Positions 47,432 through 59,270 of a stretch of 64,000 bases of DNA are shown here, piece by piece; position 1 is the stretch's first letter; the number at the start of each line of letters is the position of its first letter. The stretch spans positions 558,533,945 through 558,597,944 of the forward strand of contig NC_081413.1 of NCBI RefSeq assembly GCF_030272615.1, read 5' to 3'. Source of the stretch: Cryptomeria japonica. Its lineage: Eukaryota > Streptophyta > Pinopsida > Cupressales > Cupressaceae. The notes under the pieces are model-generated. The model ran no database searches. It was not told the DNA's origin and saw only the letters and a program-made list of their open reading frames with translations. Position numbers and translations under genes: made by a program.

Positions 47432-47699
47432 AATTGCTGCATTGACAAAGGGCTCTTTGATTGCTGATCAATAAATTCTGTATACTTAAGCCTGTATATC
47501 GAAGTCTATTATCTTGACTTGCCCAGCATCATGAATGATACAGATTCTTATAGTTCCCTGCATTGGAGATCTCTCTAACAGATACAGACTAATTGCTATC
47601 ATGCATATTAGTTTTGGTTTCTTAATAGTAAGCATTGCTTTTTCTAAACAGTCGCTGCATAATAATGACTTGGTTTAAGGATTAAATGGGGACATTACA
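47432..47699 (-). repeat. 5' LTR of element B, last piece
   Basis: Contains AGTCGCTGCATAATAATGAC and ends GGGGACATTACA, matching the end of the 3' LTR at 27254. Confidence 0.85.
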
Positions 47700-50600
47700 C
47701 TGATCCTCTAATTTAGTAAGCAAGCCCACTAAACCAAACCTATTCTGCATGAACAACTACCTAAGATAGACTGATTCCTAACAATCTTGAACAAATAGGG
47801 CTGAACAAAAATAATTGTTTAATCCCATCTCACTAACTAAACAACTCAACTAGTTATTTATTTCATCTAGTGTAATGATAATCTATAGAATATGGTGTGA
47901 TACCCAAATTCTACCATGATGGAGGTGGAGCAACGGCAATACTTTTATAATTGTAATAAAAGACTTATATGATTAAGGCACTCTTCAACTTTTGTTGCAC
48001 TATTGAACAAACAATGGGGGTTCAGTGATCCTGAAGTGTGATGTTAGATGTTTCACAGTTAAACAGAAAATTGATGAGGTTGATCTGCAAGATTCTTTGT
48101 CCAGTCTGTGAGAGAAAACAATCAATTGAACTAGTCTTCCAGAGGTCAATTCTGTAAGGAATTTTTCAGCTTGGTTACATGCTGAACATTAATATCAATT
48201 CACTACACCTCTCACTTGTTGTCCACCCTGAGGAAATGCTTACATGATCATGGATAATTGCATAACTATTTAGCATAGAATTCAGTATCCACCACTCATA
48301 TTTTGTTAAAGACAAGATGTAAGGCTATTTTTCATGAGGTCAGTTCTTTGTTCAGCATAGGGTTGTTAAATTTCTCAAGCAGGACTTCAGCTATTCTATC
48401 AATGCTATGTTGATTTGCTCTGACAAGGATGTTGAGTTTCTACTTCTTGGAGTTCAGACTCAAATGCTATTTTATCTGGCCTTAATAAGGTGTGACTTTC
48501 ATGAATCTTATTGTTGAGCTTTTATGTCTTACATTCTTGATGTTACATGAGATGCATTCCTCAAAACAAATCAAGAGTTCGCAAGAAAAGTTTTCTTGAA
48601 AATAATATAAAGCATGTCGAAATGAAAATATACAAAATCCATCAAACAATTAAAACAATTCCTTTTGTCAAAGAAAGAAATAGTGCCCACTAACCGCATG
48701 GAATATGGAAAAGTGAGCTTACCTATTAAAACATTTTAAGACTGACCCTTTGTTGCTTTTCCTACCATCTCTTCTGTGGTTGTTCCAATAATTTCATTTG
48801 CACGCCTCAGAGACTGACAATAAACTCTTCCAAGAGAATCCTGCAAGCATTTTAAGATTAATTAAATATCCTCTCACTAAAAACCACATCATATGCAATT
48901 TGAATTAGAAAATGAGAATAACCACAGTAAGCACAAGTTTGTGTTGACAGCAACACACAATTTATAAATAACAACATGATTTCAAACAAGGATAATAAAA
49001 TGTAAATGGTTCATATCTGAAATTATGGGTTTTGATTAGCTTTAATGCATCAATTCTTATGAAAATTTTGAAATAGAACAAATACTGGATACAATACCAA
49101 TAAAATCACATTTGTAAATAAAATTCTAATCCAAATTCAGATATATTGCCAAATGGCAAATTCACTTGTTCTTATATGCCAAGCTGATTTATCCACATTT
49201 ATCGTCTTCCAATTTCAATGATTTAATTGCTTGATGTATGTAGTTGTATACAATGAAGTGCTTCACCCAAAAAGAGTGCCTAGCTGTTTCGTAGGAAAAC
49301 ATCTCTTCGTAATTATTGTCACCTCCCTAAGTAACTCTCATTTTGAATAAAGCCTTAATTAACAATGCATTATATATTACGTATGTTCATTGGATTCATT
49401 TTCCTTTCATGGTTCACTGATTTTATAACACATTATATTTGTGCAATTTAGTATGTTGGCACCGAATTTCCATTCAACTACATATTAATCACCTTGAACT
49501 TTGTCACTATTATAATTGTCAACGCTCACTATATTTTTTCTATGGTGCATGCTATGTAGATGGGAGCCAAAATGTAACCAAAAACATGTTTGAAGGAGTT
49601 TGCTTGCACTATGGAAATATGCAATCATGTTATGGAAAAATAACACCCTAGCCATAACATGATCACACTATAATGTGATTGTGTTGCACTATCCAAAAAA
49701 AAACAAGTTTGATAAAAAAAAATGCAATTGGGTTTTTGTTTGAACTTCACCCTCTACGATGCTACCTTGCTTGTCGATGATAACAAGTGGTAGAAGAGGC
49801 AAAATCTTTTTCTTTTGATTGTTTTGTTAAATTTCTCATCCATTTTCTCGTGTATTATTGTTCTCCACTCTGCACAAACCTCTTCCTCTAGAACTTCCAA
49901 GCACCTTTCTATTTCTACAGCTATAATTTCATCTTTTGTTATGAATGGACTGCCCAAATGAATAAGTAGGACCTAAAGTATAAACTCTATGAATGGGGAG
50001 CCAAAGCCTATGAGGAAAAGAAAGGCTCTAGGTTCAGCTTCCACTCTAGTTATGAACATATTCAATGCATAGGTACAAGAGGAAAATGATGCCATCGGAA
50101 ATTCCTCTTTGGCAATGGCATGCTATTCAATTAAACTTCCCCTTACACATGGCCACATATGCAGTGACTCCAAATGATACTATGGACAACATGGGTAGAA
50201 TTTTCCCCACTAATGACAAGACAATAGGAAGTGAATGGCATCATGGAGGCCTTCAAGAAAATGTATAGTACAAAGGAAGTTTCCCATGCATTTCATCATT
50301 AATCCTATGTGGAAGAAGTTAAACACGCACCAACACATTGCAACATATGTGGTGAATCCAAAAAGATTATAGCCTTTTTATTTGTCGTTTGCAAGACAAC
50401 ATAAAAGGAAAACACTCTTCAAATTGTGAGGGGAAGCTTCATAAGGTCTGAACAAAACCTAAACACGAATCTAAACTAACCCTAAAAACCAAACTATAGA
50501 CAAGATATATTGATAACACCATACAATATCTTCTTGGGGTTTTACATTAATGAAATGACCATTCACCTATATTCTTGCCTTTTATATAAGCACCAAACTA

Positions 50601-52200
50601 ATGATAGTCATGTTTTGCAAGCAAGATTTTATAGAGTTTACAAATGAAAGCAACTTAATCTTAAAGCATAAACAACACCTTGCTAGTTAAAACAAAGAAC
50701 AATAACCACCTTCTATGTCATGCAGAGAAAATAATGGTCCCTTGTCTCTTGCAAAGAGCAAGGAGTTCCCATAAGGCTCACGATGACAACATACAACACC
50801 CTAATGAACACATTGCAACTTTCACCATAGCATATATACTTTGGGGGTGGTGCACAAAGATGTCGCAATGCAACTTTGTGTTGAGATATTGGTTGAAAGC
50901 ACAAAAATATGATTCCACCATCTTCCCACTAGTGCCATCACCAATTGGAGGATCCTATGCATAAACCTCTTGGCACAACTCAAACCAATTGAACACACTC
51001 ACATTTTCTTCACCCAACTATCAAATGAAAAGAAAAAAACAAGCCTATGAGAGAATTTGTCATACAATTCAACTACCTAGGAAGAATCAACACTACCTTG
51101 AAACCACCTCTAGAAATCCTGTTAAATTATTTTATTAATGTACTATCTATCAAAGGTTCCATTCATGATAATTTCCAATCAGATTGATGAACTAAAAGAA
51201 GCACAACAAGCAGTTATGATAGAAGATGATATGATTACCCATAAATGAAGAACAATGTGAGTATTTGTGCATCAAAAACAATGGCCACTTACTTGCCCAA
51301 ACACTCATTGTCAAGTTTTCCAAAAACTCACAACAATTTTTTTATGCATAACTCACAAAATGCAATTTTTTTTTACCAAAACTTGTCCAAGTTCAATTTA
51401 AAACCAACTTTCTACCAAACACGAATTTTTTTCAAGGGTATTCATCCATTTTCAGGATGTAAAAATCAAATGTGGTGACTCAAGGCATAGTGATAGTGGA
51501 CAACTGTAACAACTTTTATTTCACTTCCTTCTTGCAACTAGGGTTTTCAATGAGCGCCTTTATTAAAAAACTTTGTTAATTACAAATAATTTAAGCTCCG
51601 CATCAATGGATGCAAATATCGATACAAGTATGATATCCAATACAAATCAGCATAGCTACTACTTTGAAAACATTGATATAGAAAGGTTTAATTGAAGTAA
51701 GAATATGTTCAAAATATCTACAAACAAATGTTGAAAATTTGAAACATAAAAAACCATAGAAGAGAAACTTATAAGCATGGTTGCTAGAGAATGATAGTAG
51801 TACTGGTACAAGAGACTAGTACTAGTACTAATAAGTCTATTTTTGAAAAAAAGAAATGGAGGTACTTGGAGATGCCATTTTTTTAATATAATTTCATAAT
51901 TTATTAACTTGCTAACATTAAAACTGAAAATATCATGTCATTTAACATTCAAAACAAGAGTACTCATAAAGTTTAATAATAACTTTTTAAACACACAAAT
52001 GTCAAAAAATACTAAATATTTGATATAAAATATTGAAATTCAAAAATGTTGATAGCTTAATAGATTTATACGCATACCAAAAAAAATAAAAATCAGAAAT
52101 CTGAAATTTATTGTTGACACTTCTATGTCATCCATTTATAGGTCCTCAAGTATGATACTCTACAAATAATCATTTCTCAAGCTCAGGTTCCTCTACTGGT
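47700..52200. other. No supported gene apart from the candidate exon
   Basis: AT-rich DNA with short ORFs lacking recognisable domains (e.g. 49754-49957 minus, 50680-50964 plus). No LTR ends or tRNAs were found. Confidence 0.45.
48747..48840 (-). CDS. Possible internal exon of a host gene (unrecognised)
   Basis: A 94-nt minus-strand segment preceded by a pyrimidine-poor but AG-ending acceptor (TGCTTGCAG) and followed by a GTCAGT donor. Only one frame is open: DSLGRVYCQSLRRANEII... then GTTTEEMVGKATK. The other two frames stop. It is the most protein-like stretch in 47.7-52 kb, but one short exon is weak evidence. It could belong with 22480-22665. Confidence 0.25.
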
Positions 52201-52640
52201 AGTAGAACTGGGGGTAAATCACTAAGGTCATCTGCTTCAACCACTTCATCCACCGAGGATGCAACACTATGTTCTTTGCTTTCGTTGACCCTAATCAATT
52301 CCTCTTTAGTGAATAGATAAAACCATAAGTACTCCAATTCCTCTCACAAGATGAAGTATTGGCTACTTTTTAGAGAAATCTTGTTGCAAATGATTGCAAT
52401 TAAGGGGCCTCACCTCCATGGTTCCACCACCACTCTGTAGGTTCTTTCTTTGCATGTATATCATATGAAGCTTCCACAAAAGAAAAATCACCATGCCCAT
52501 GTGGGAACTTATTAAATTGAGTCCTCAAAATTGAAGCATCCTCACCTTGGCCCTTAATCTTTTTTATGGCAGCCTAAAATCCCTCATTTCTAATGTGTGA
52601 TTCCTTTTACAAGTGTACAACCATCTACTGTTATGCAAGT
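52200..52640 (-). pseudogene. hAT-superfamily transposase C-terminal remnant
   Basis: Minus strand reads ASILRTQFNKFPHGHGDFSF, then KEPTEWWWNHGGEAP, then after a stop ANTSSCERNWSTYGFIYSLK. This matches the C-terminal dimerisation region of plant hAT transposases (xxWWxxxGGxxPxLQxxAxRxLxxxxSSxxCERNWSxxxxIHxKKRNRL). CERNWS is encoded at 52331-52348. A stop follows KRN, and other stops break it. A further open stretch with an acidic end (ADDLSDLPPVLLPVEEPE) lies in a neighbouring frame at 52170-52290. Only the 3' part is present; 52641-54229 shows no other recognisable coding. Confidence 0.8.
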
Positions 52641-54229
52641 CGTAGGATCATCCATTGCCCTATAGGTTGTATGACCCTACATTGTCCTATAGGTCATACA
52701 ACCACCCTTTAATTTGGACATTACTACTACCATCTATCTTTCAGCTTGTATGGTGCCAATGTTTAATCTCCATGGTACACCAAAAACTTGAATCATATTT
52801 TTCAAACTAAAGGTTTTTTCTGTTATCATACATCATGGGACCCCTACATGCTTGTCTATCCTACAACTCACCTTCACCCATTGTAATGCTACTCTCCTTA
52901 CAAGCACGTTGTATGGTTCTTGGTATGACCTCTTAGTTATTATCCCAATAAATTCTTGGTATGACATGGTAAATGTTGAACCATACAGTTTGTACCTCTA
53001 TCATCCATCGTACAACCTATTGGAATGTGGTTTTTCTTGGAAGAAAATTGGGGTTGTTCTGAGAGTTTGATTGAAGACATTATAGTTGATTCTTCCTCAA
53101 ACTATGACTTTGGCAAAAAAACAAAATTCCTCATAAAGATTGGTGAATTAGATGAAAGCGCATTCCTGAACTTGGGGATACTGAACACTATTTTCATGAT
53201 CAAAATGCTTTTGAAGTGCCTACAATAATATCTAGGCTTAGTGATCAATTGGGTGCGAAATTCTCAACCTTCAGGTGGTTGATCATGAGCATTATTCACT
53301 TTATGGTGTACATTGGTTAAACACTCCAAAAAATTTGAATGTTGCATTATAAGCATTGTTTTCTTCTGCTTGACAAATTATAAAAATGATGCACACCATG
53401 AAGGCTTGTGTGGTTTTGAAGGTCTTAATTTGGGTTTGGTGGCGAGGTATTTGCCCCTCAACACCACCCTCTATCGCAATAGGGAAAAAGTTAGGGTATT
53501 GCTCCTCAACCCTCAATGAAATCATTTGCTTTGCTAAGTACTTTCCAATTTCAATTTTTCAAACTTTGCCTACAAGTCTTCGTCTACAATAGTCATCAAT
53601 TTCAAATCTTCATTAATGTTACTTGATGCTTACTTTTTTTCATTGTTACCTAGGAGATGAATTTTTCTTTGTTAAAGGCTGCCCCTATTTGCTACAATCT
53701 CTTTCCAAACAGTCTTGAGGAATTTAGTTAAACAGTTGCCATGCATTCATCCTGTGTACTGATTTTTATTTCTTAATGAAGTAGTCTATTGTTATGTAGG
53801 AACCTAGTGTGTTTTGTGTCATGATAGCTTTGCAAGCATACTTCTTACATTCCCATACTTACAAAATATTTACACAAGTTCATACAATTTATTGCTAAAG
53901 AAAATGCAACTAAACTAGCTTGAATTATCTACGCTACAAACTTCAAAATATTTCAGTTCATACCTTAAGTTCATCACAGTTTATTCAGACAATAAAGCTC
54001 CAACTAAGTAGACGATATTCCAACTCAGAGGTAACACAAAGAACCTGATTTATCAATGATGTTGTGGGCCCTAACTCCGTCGTTGGTTGTGCCTAAGCTA
54101 CTGATTATGTTTTGCGACCTTCCCCACACTCCACACGTACCAGAACTGAGTGTTAAAAATCCATAATGCACAAGTTGGGCCCCGTCCAAACCACAAACTT
54201 CTACCATTACCCACACATCCCGCTTCTAA

Positions 54230-55297
54230 TGTAATATCTCGGTTATTGTATTTTTGTTTTTTAAGACCAATCAAAATCATCAATCAACATAGAACCCGTT
54301 AAGGTTAGAAAGCATAAACTCAAAGCTTGCTGAAAAATGCAACCCTTCCACTTTTTGATCACCAAGTGCCCAATATGGGAAGGTGAGAGCATACGGGATC
54401 GTTAGATCTCAAATCTGCTGAAAAGATAACGTGAATACAATACCGGGCGGCAAGCCAGCCCCTTCCGCTTATCCAACAAGAACGCAAGAAACTTGGTGGT
54501 GAACCAACCAAGAGAAACATACAGCAAACACAAATCACTCAACCGTGATATTTCAGCGAGAGGACTGAATTACAAAAACTCAACTCGACCGCTTATGCAG
54601 CGGGAGGACCATTACAACCAATCATCACTCGACCGCTTATGCAGCAAGAGGACTAAATTACAACTTAACTGATATAGGCTGCAAGCCAGCCTCTTCCACT
54701 TTTCAGCGGGATGTGAGTTTACAAGCCAGAATGGTTGGTAGTACTACTACTTAACCTGTTAGTAGTACTACTACTTAACCTTACAATAACAGAGAGAGCA
54801 AGAGTAGAAGAGTAATGCTGAACATTCAAGAAAATAAATATAAAACTCTACTAACATCAAAACTGTAGGCTGGAAATGCATAACCAGCAGCCTATGAACC
54901 CACTAAAACACTCATATCTCTCTCGATACTCACCCAATTCACCCCAAAACAGTTCTAAATCAACACTATACCAGCAACAATGAAAAAAAACCCGAGGGGA
55001 GCTATCAAAACACTCATTTATTTGGCACACATCCCAATGCACCTCCTAAACCCAACGCGTAACCAGAGAATTTTGATTTGCATTATTAAATTCTATACTC
55101 AATGCAAGGTGCTAAAAACTTACAGGATGAATCGCTAGTAGCAGGAAGAATGAATGAGTCGATACCCAGAATGATAGAATCACCTAGCCAAGAGGTATGA
55201 GCAAAATACATTTTCAGCAACTCCGCGACCGGCAACCAGAAAACACTCCAATCCCACACTAAACACTCCACAATCTGCAAAACTCACTCACCAACAG
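54230..55297 (-). repeat. LTR F, left piece (3' LTR of an element leaving the window)
   Basis: Starts TGTAATATCTC. It is interrupted at 55297 by element E. It contains imperfect ~36-bp repeats (CTCGACCGCTTATGCAGC...GAGGAC near 54582 and 54628, with more diverged copies at 54451 and 54537) and a short direct duplication AGTACTACTACTTAACC. Together with 62655-63648 the LTR is about 2.06 kb. Confidence 0.75.
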
Positions 55298-55634
55298 TGT
55301 TTAGTCCTAAATGTATGGTTGGTGAATAATCAGATAACACAATATTTCCCACACGTACCAAGTATTCATGTAATAGAATGATTGTACATCACAACATAAA
55401 TGACAGATAATAATTAGACCAGAAAAGTTATATCTTTATTCCAGTGTCCAGAGTTGTCCATACATAATCTCCCCTGCCGAGGTTCCAACCAAACAATATA
55501 AAGACCCGACGGTTGGTCAAGTTGCCAACCGTCACCAACTCCCAACTACCCAACGGGAACCTCTCGGCGACAAACATAAACATAACACAATTATAAATAT
55601 TATTCTTACTAACATACGTTATTTACCCCTAACA
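55298..55634 (-). repeat. 3' LTR of element E
   Basis: Contains a perfect 9-bp inverted repeat GACGGTTGG/CCAACCGTC (55508-55533), also present in the other LTR (around 62518-62543). Confidence 0.95.
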
Positions 55635-55660
55635 TTAGACCCCCCAAAAAATGTAGTCGT
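55635..55660 (-). other. Polypurine-tract region of element E
   Basis: Minus strand reads ACATTTTTTGGGGGGTCTAA immediately before the LTR start TGTTAGGGG, with a run of six G. Confidence 0.65.
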
Positions 55661-55709
55661 CTTCTAGACGACTCAGACAAGAGAAACTGAATTATATAAA
55701 ACATAGCTA

Positions 55710-56297
55710 AGACCGAGAAGCAGGAGGAGGCGTCCCTGTAGTGGCCGCAGGAGGAGGTTGTTGTCCGGCTTGAAGTTTCAGGTTCTTTTCCGCTAGTAGC
55801 TGCCGTTCCCGTGCTTTCTTTACCATGTGAGCAGCTTCCAGTAGCTTTTTATCTTTCTGTTCCAGCTGTAAGGTGAGCTCTGCCACTTGGGCTGCTAATG
55901 CCTGTGCCTCCTTCTCCTATATGATGCAATGGGCCTCATAGGTAGTCATCTTCATTTCCATCTCCTTCCTCAAGCTCCTCTCCATTGTAGCTAACTGTGT
56001 CTACTTCTCACCTTCCTTTTCTAGTGTTGTTATGTACATCCGCTGAGCCTCTTTTTTCACCTGGTGCTGCCGCATTTGTAAGTACACCTCCCGGAAGGCC
56101 TTCTCCATGCTGCAGAAGGTGGTGCCCAAGGTGCCTATGCCTCCTACCAGGTTCCTGTGGGTCCAGTTTTGAATGATTTTCGACGTACTATGGTCTGGCC
56201 ACCCCTGCTGCTCAAAGTGGTGCGTGAACTCATTCGTGCACCCCTCGGTCATGAAGTGACACAGTTGTGTTGCGTCGGCTGAATTGTCGGCCTCCAT
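55710..56297 (-). pseudogene. Element E ORF2 C-terminal part, coiled-coil protein
   Basis: From MEADNSADATQLCHF (56297) the reading gives WPDHSTSKIIQNWTHRNLVG and EKAFREVYLQMRQHQVKKEA. A stop at 56001 follows, then Glu/Lys/Leu-rich helices and a Pro-rich end (GTPPPASRS) at about 55710. A coiled coil is likely. The function is unknown. It is in a different frame from the repeat ORF that precedes it. Confidence 0.4.
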
Positions 56298-56677
56298 ATG
56301 TCCAGTAAGCTAAAGAAATGTTGCGTGCAACATCAGAGAGCCCCTGTAGCTCCTATAGCAATCGTCCGAGTGAGCCTGCTAGATCATTCGGATCGAGTGG
56401 TGTAATGTGGGGCCCTACGAGTGCTCCCTCTGGTCCATTGCTCTGCTTGTCACTTCTCGGGTTCTGCTGCTCTCGATCAGCGGATCTCTCTTCGTCCAGG
56501 TCTGGGACAGTAATATCTCTATCTGGGGTCACGCTCGACCTAATGGCCATGTTATGCGATGTAGGGGAGGGGGGGAGGTGTGGGGCAAGTGCAAACTGCC
56601 CTAGCCATCCATCCAGCGAGGCGTCTATATCTTCGTCTATCAGAGTATCCAATGCTGCTACCACCTCCAAGTCACCC

Positions 56678-57270
56678 GTACCAGTTTCTGTTGGTACCAT
56701 ACTGATTTTTGCCTCCAAGTCACCTGTACCGATTTTTGCTGGTACTGTACCGGTTTCTACTGGCACAATATCGGTTCCTGCTGGCACAGTACCAGTTTTT
56801 GCTGGCACCGTACCAGTTCTTGTTGGCACCGTACCAATTCCTGACGTACCAATACCTGTTGGCACCATTCCAGTTTGTGTCGTACCAATACATGTTGGCA
56901 CCATACCAGCACCTGTTGGTACTGTACCAGTACTTGCTGGAGCCGTACTAGTACCCGTTGGAGCCGCACCAGTACCTGCTAGTACCGTACCAATTCTTGT
57001 TGTAACAGTTCCTACAGGTATCGCACTAGTACCATTTGGAGTCGTACCAGTACTTGTTGGAAATGTACCAGTACATGTTGGAGACGTACCAGTACCTGCT
57101 GATGTTGTATTAGTACCTATTGGAGTCGTACCAGTACATGTTGGAGTCGTACCAGTACATGCTGAAGTTGTACCAGTACCAGTTGGAACCATACCAGTAC
57201 CTACTGACACTGTACCAATACTTGTTGATGTTGTACAAGTACCTACTGGTACCGTACCAATGTCTTTCGT
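56678..57270. repeat. 21-bp coding minisatellite (GTACCAGTACCTGTTGGnACC)
   Basis: About 28-30 imperfect copies in register (plus-strand phrase GTACCAGT-nCTTGYTGGnnCC). A few more lie at 58010-58200. Because the unit is 7 codons and lacks stops either way, both strands are open for over 1.1 kb. Confidence 0.95.
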
Positions 57271-58513
57271 ACCAAAATCTGGATATGTCGTACCAATTCC
57301 TTGCTCGGCCATTCTGTTTTTTCCTAGTATGGCCTCCCTTGCCACTGTCTGGTCTACTGTACTGGTACCCTTCGTGGTTTCTGACGCCAGTACTGGTTTC
57401 TGTGGTAATGATACCCACCGTTGTGCTAGTGGTTCCCCTTCATTGATTTTTCGGAACAACACCCCTACCGGTCGTACGTCCCCCACAGGGTTGGCCACCG
57501 TAAGTGCTTCCTATGGTACCAAGTGTGTCGAAGGTAATTTGGAAGGTGTGAACTTTACCCTCGTACTCTTCCATTGTGCTAGTAACCTTCCGTGTTGATC
57601 CTCCTCTTCCTCCTCTTCCTACTGTTGCGACTCTGCTTCCCCTTCATCCTTCGCAACTATGTGAGGTGCCATATGAAACCCCTCATCACCACTTTCCTAC
57701 TCCTCAATCTCTTCTGCCTCCTCAAAATCCTCTGCGCTGCTGGCATCTTCGACCTCTACGAACGTGCTCAACTTTCTTCTCCTTTTGGCTGGCTGCGCGG
57801 TGTTACCTAGTGTGTCCAGGTGAGTATAGTAGTACATGGTAGGTTTATTCGGTTCCACTCGTCCGCGCGGTTCGAAGGTTCCCCACATTTCTGGTGGTAC
57901 TTGCAGGCGTATGGCGTCCAGGAATAGGCTGATAGCATGATGGTACATGTATATTGTCTTGTGTTCCAGCTTGAAAAAAACATGAATTCGTTCTGCCAAA
58001 AGTTGTCCTTCCGACCTGGTACCAGTGATCGTCGTACCAGTACCTGAACCTATCGTACTAGCACCTGGCGTACCAATACATGCTAGTACCGTACCAGTTC
58101 TTGCTGGAAACATACCAATTCCTGTTGGAACCATACCAATACCTGCTAGTACTGTACTAGTGCTCGTCGTACCAGTACCTCAACATGTTGTACTAGTACC
58201 AATTACCTGTACGGCGACCTCGTTTTTCCCTGGTGTGGCCTCCTCTACCATTGTCTGGTTTACCATACTGGTACGAACCATTGGACCAACTACTGCCTCT
58301 ACACCGTACGGATTAACTCGTGCACTTCCGCTCCCTAGTCATACGGCCTCTTCGACCTGTGCCAACTCTTCACTCAACTCCACATGGATGGCACAAATCT
58401 CTGCATAGATACCCTCAAACTTTTCATACAACTGCTCCTTGTGTGTACGAATGTCGCGAAAGAGGGGATTGTACGGATCCTGCACGTACAATATGTCTGT
58501 TTTCTGACCGTAC

Positions 58514-58857
58514 AGTCTTTCTCCTTTATCCATTGCTAGTCGTACAAGATCGTATGACTTAGTTTCCTGTGGGTGCAATGTTCTGTCGTACGGTATTCCT
58601 CCCCTTGCAGGTCGTACACCGTACAGGCTATGCCAATCTCCCTTCTTTGTCGACCGTACGTCATACAGATAACTCAAACACTCCCAGTCTTTCTCCTTTA
58701 TCCGTTGCTAGTCGTACAAGATAGTATGAGTTAGTTTCCTGTGGGTGCAATGTTCCATCGTACGGTATTCCTCCCCTTGCAGGTCGTACACTGTACGGGC
58801 TATGCTAGTCTCCCTTCTTTGTCGACCGTACGTTGTACAGATAACTCAAACACTCCC
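58514..58857. repeat. Tandem duplication, two copies of 172 bp
   Basis: 58514-58685 and 58686-58857 are near-identical from AGTCTTTCTCCTTTATCC to ACTCAAACACTCCC. Rich in CGTACG-like palindromes (TCGTACGGTATTCC, GACCGTACGT). It duplicates part of ORF2 of element E; the second copy breaks the frame. Confidence 0.95.
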
Positions 58858-59270
58858 TAGACTGGCGTACACCGTACGAGTTATCCAGTACGGGGTTCCA
58901 GTCATCCCCTACGAGTATCACCTGCAGGTCCTCGTCCTTGCCTAGATTGATTTTTTCACATCCCTTTCCTCGTACTTGATGGGTTTATCCCGTTCAAACT
59001 AGTGGGTTGGCGTGTCGTCCATCCGTGCCATTCCCTCTTGGTATCTACCGCACTCCGGGGGAAATGATTGTTCTTCCATCCCGCCGCTTGATTCTCCTAT
59101 CTCACATATTTGAAGCATGTGACACTCCGGGTGGAAGACCTCATAGTTCTCCATTTGCCAATGAAAAAGCCCCACCAGTGAACTAGTTCCATCCTTGGAA
59201 CATCCGTCCAGTTCCAACACTCCTCCCTCGTCGGGTTCTTTCCCTCCTCTGTCTCCTTCAGAACCCACTC

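Larger units (their letters stand above)
26571..47699 (-). mobile_element. Composite LTR retrotransposon B with nested insertions
   Basis: Bounded by LTRs starting TGTAAYGTCC and ending GGRACATTACA, with flanks GTGAT (26566-26570) and CTGAT (47700-47704), a TSD with one mismatch. The PBS (37782-37793) and PPT (27255-27268) place it on the minus strand. Removing solo LTR H, element A and solo LTR D leaves roughly 11 kb. The interior encodes a PDS5-like ORF1, a long ORF2 of unknown function and a 3' ORF3, but no recognisable gag zinc knuckle, protease, RT, RNase H or integrase. It therefore looks non-autonomous and would need enzymes from a partner such as the A-type chromovirus. All its ORFs are broken. 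Confidence 0.8.

Noticed and set aside
49439..51478. Several 63-94-codon ORFs
   Set aside because: No recognisable motif, no splice context and overlap between strands; indistinguishable from chance in AT-rich DNA.
56318..57598. 426-codon plus-strand ORF with VPVPVGT repeats
   Set aside because: Antisense to ORF2 of element E. The open frame is a by-product of the stop-free 21-bp repeat, and the element's PBS, PPT, gag and protease are all on the minus strand.
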